Assembly: GCF_900114535.1 (NCBI RefSeq)
Contig: NZ_FOTK01000018.1
Coordinates: 62,001 to 126,000 of the forward strand
Direction: 5' to 3'
From: Methylobacterium pseudosasicola
GTDB lineage: Bacteria > Pseudomonadota > Alphaproteobacteria > Rhizobiales > Beijerinckiaceae
DNA: 64,000 bases
Position numbers and translations under genes: made by a program. The notes below the pieces were generated by a model. That model ran no database searches. It worked only from the letters and a program-made list of their open reading frames with translations, and had not been told where the DNA came from. Of this stretch, positions 63,404 to 64,000 are shown piece by piece (the stretch's first letter is position 1; each line of letters begins with the position of its first letter).

Positions 63404-64000
63404 GTAACTACCCAGATTGGTTTGCGGAACCGGCTTAGAGCTTAGCAACGAGGTGTGCGGGTTCGAGGGTCAAGACGTCGAGGAGGTTCCATCGGCGCTT
63501 CCTGGCGGTGCCGATGAGGGTGCGCAGGGTGGCGAAGTTGTCCGCGCCTTCCCGGGTTCGAAAACCGCCGGAGATCTTCTGCCGCAGCTTCATCATGCGC
63601 CCGTCGCGCTTGGCCTCGTTGTTGGTGAAGGGCACCGCGGGGTCGTGCAGGAACAGGAGCACGGCGGCCTTGTGCAGCTGGAGGCGCAGCAGCAGGTTAT
63701 GACCGACCCGCCGCCGGACGCGGCCGCGCTTGATCACGCGCGGCAAGGGGGCCAGGGCTGCGTGCCAGGCGAGGCCTGCCTGGACGATCCTGTCGTAGAG
63801 CCGCTCGGCCCGACCGATCAGGGGCGGCGGCAACGCCACATCACGGTCGCGCGCTTGGTTGGCGTGATGGCAAAGCCTGCGCAACAGACGGCGCATGCGC
63901 CCGGCCCAGGCCTCCCCGTCGATCTCGGCGACGGCGTTCAGTTCGCGCAGGTGATGGGCGTTGCACAGGGCGTGGGTGACGCCCGGCATCTGGAAATAGG
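63404..64000 (-). mobile_element. IS66-family insertion sequence, one end
   Basis: The element begins at GTAA (63404), a conserved IS66 terminus, 31 bases beyond the transposase stop codon, and runs off the window. The preceding eight bases CGCTACGC (63396-63403) would be one copy of the target duplication. It has interrupted a REP-like palindrome. Confidence 0.75.
63435..64000 (-). CDS. IS66-family transposase (TnpC), C-terminal part
   Basis: Open from the right edge of the window to the stop at 63435; the ATG at 63989 is internal. PGVTHALCNAHHLREL and the block FTNNEAKRDGRMMKLRQKIS with GGFRTREGADNFATLRTLIG are IS66 DDE-domain signatures. In most relatives I recall, the residue before Arg in NNxxER is the catalytic Glu; here it is Lys (codon 63609-63611), though the Glu two residues earlier could be misaligned. 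If the alignment is right, this copy may be inactive. Confidence 0.9.
   Translation of the reverse strand, partial: YFQMPGVTHALCNAHHLRELNAVAEIDGEAWAGRMRRLLRRLCHHANQARDRDVALPPPLIGRAERLYDRIVQAGLAWHAALAPLPRVIKRGRVRRRVGHNLLLRLQLHKAAVLLFLHDPAVPFTNNEAKRDGRMMKLRQKISGGFRTREGADNFATLRTLIGTARKRRWNLLDVLTLEPAHLVAKL

Overview
The window looks like a chromosomal segment from a GC-rich alphaproteobacterium of the Rhizobiales, most like Methylobacterium/Methylorubrum. The evidence is the very high GC, CtrA with its Caulobacter-type promoter signals (GANTC and TTAA half-sites), a cysteine-poor DksA, TadE/TadG surface proteins, an FRC/OXC/OxlT oxalate set and the REP-like palindromes. Genus assignment rests on recalled protein similarity, not a search. 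I see no rRNA, tRNA, CRISPR array or prophage. One IS66-type element enters at the right edge.

Layout. 1-1.6 kb: 3' end of a PdhS-like but degenerate histidine kinase. 1.8-8 kb: acetate use (acs, DUF485 protein, actP) and an MHS-type transporter. 8-9.3 kb: two tiny membrane-protein genes and non-coding DNA. 9.3-14 kb (minus strand): zinc-type binding protein, heparinase-like protein, purH. 14-17.7 kb: LTXXQ periplasmic protein, ABC exporter, branched-chain aminotransferase. 17.7-28 kb: a palindromic repeat, a large uncharacterised P-loop protein, then the oxalate module: OxlT and oxalyl-CoA decarboxylase on the plus strand, formyl-CoA transferase with a PAS protein on the minus strand. Between these halves lie a second repeat copy with a 31-base G run, a peptide-type binding protein and an HPP-CBS membrane protein.

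28-31 kb: capsule-export ATPase and its membrane-fusion partner. 31-38 kb: cell-cycle and flagellar genes (flhA, fliI, fliJ, ctrA) with a YbhN-like membrane protein. 38-45 kb: trypsin-like protease, cysS, creA and several secreted or envelope proteins, including a Pro/Arg-rich OmpA-family protein. 45-48 kb: a frameshifted MFS efflux gene facing an intact TetR regulator with two near-identical operators, then another MFS gene. 48-53 kb: ParDE toxin-antitoxin, a methyltransferase, gltX, a DadA-like oxidoreductase, and a collagen-like lipoprotein overlapping the gene of a secreted partner. 53-56.4 kb: an overlapping TadE-TadE-TadG operon. 56.4-60.4 kb: DksA, an AlgI/AlgX-like O-acetylation pair, and a Phd/VapC pair. 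60.4-63.3 kb: YegD-like Hsp70 divergent from a HerA-like ATPase. 63.3-64 kb: a REP palindrome cut by the IS66-type element.

Genes that work together: acs/DUF485/actP import and activate acetate. OxlT/OXC/FRC run the oxalate-formate cycle. CtrA probably controls flhA through a near-consensus box, and possibly itself. The three Tad genes probably form one surface-assembly unit. No complete undescribed system is obvious. The best leads are the zeta-toxin-like P-loop protein whose ribosome-binding site lies at the edge of a repeat, the collagen-like lipoprotein pair, and the degenerate kinase.
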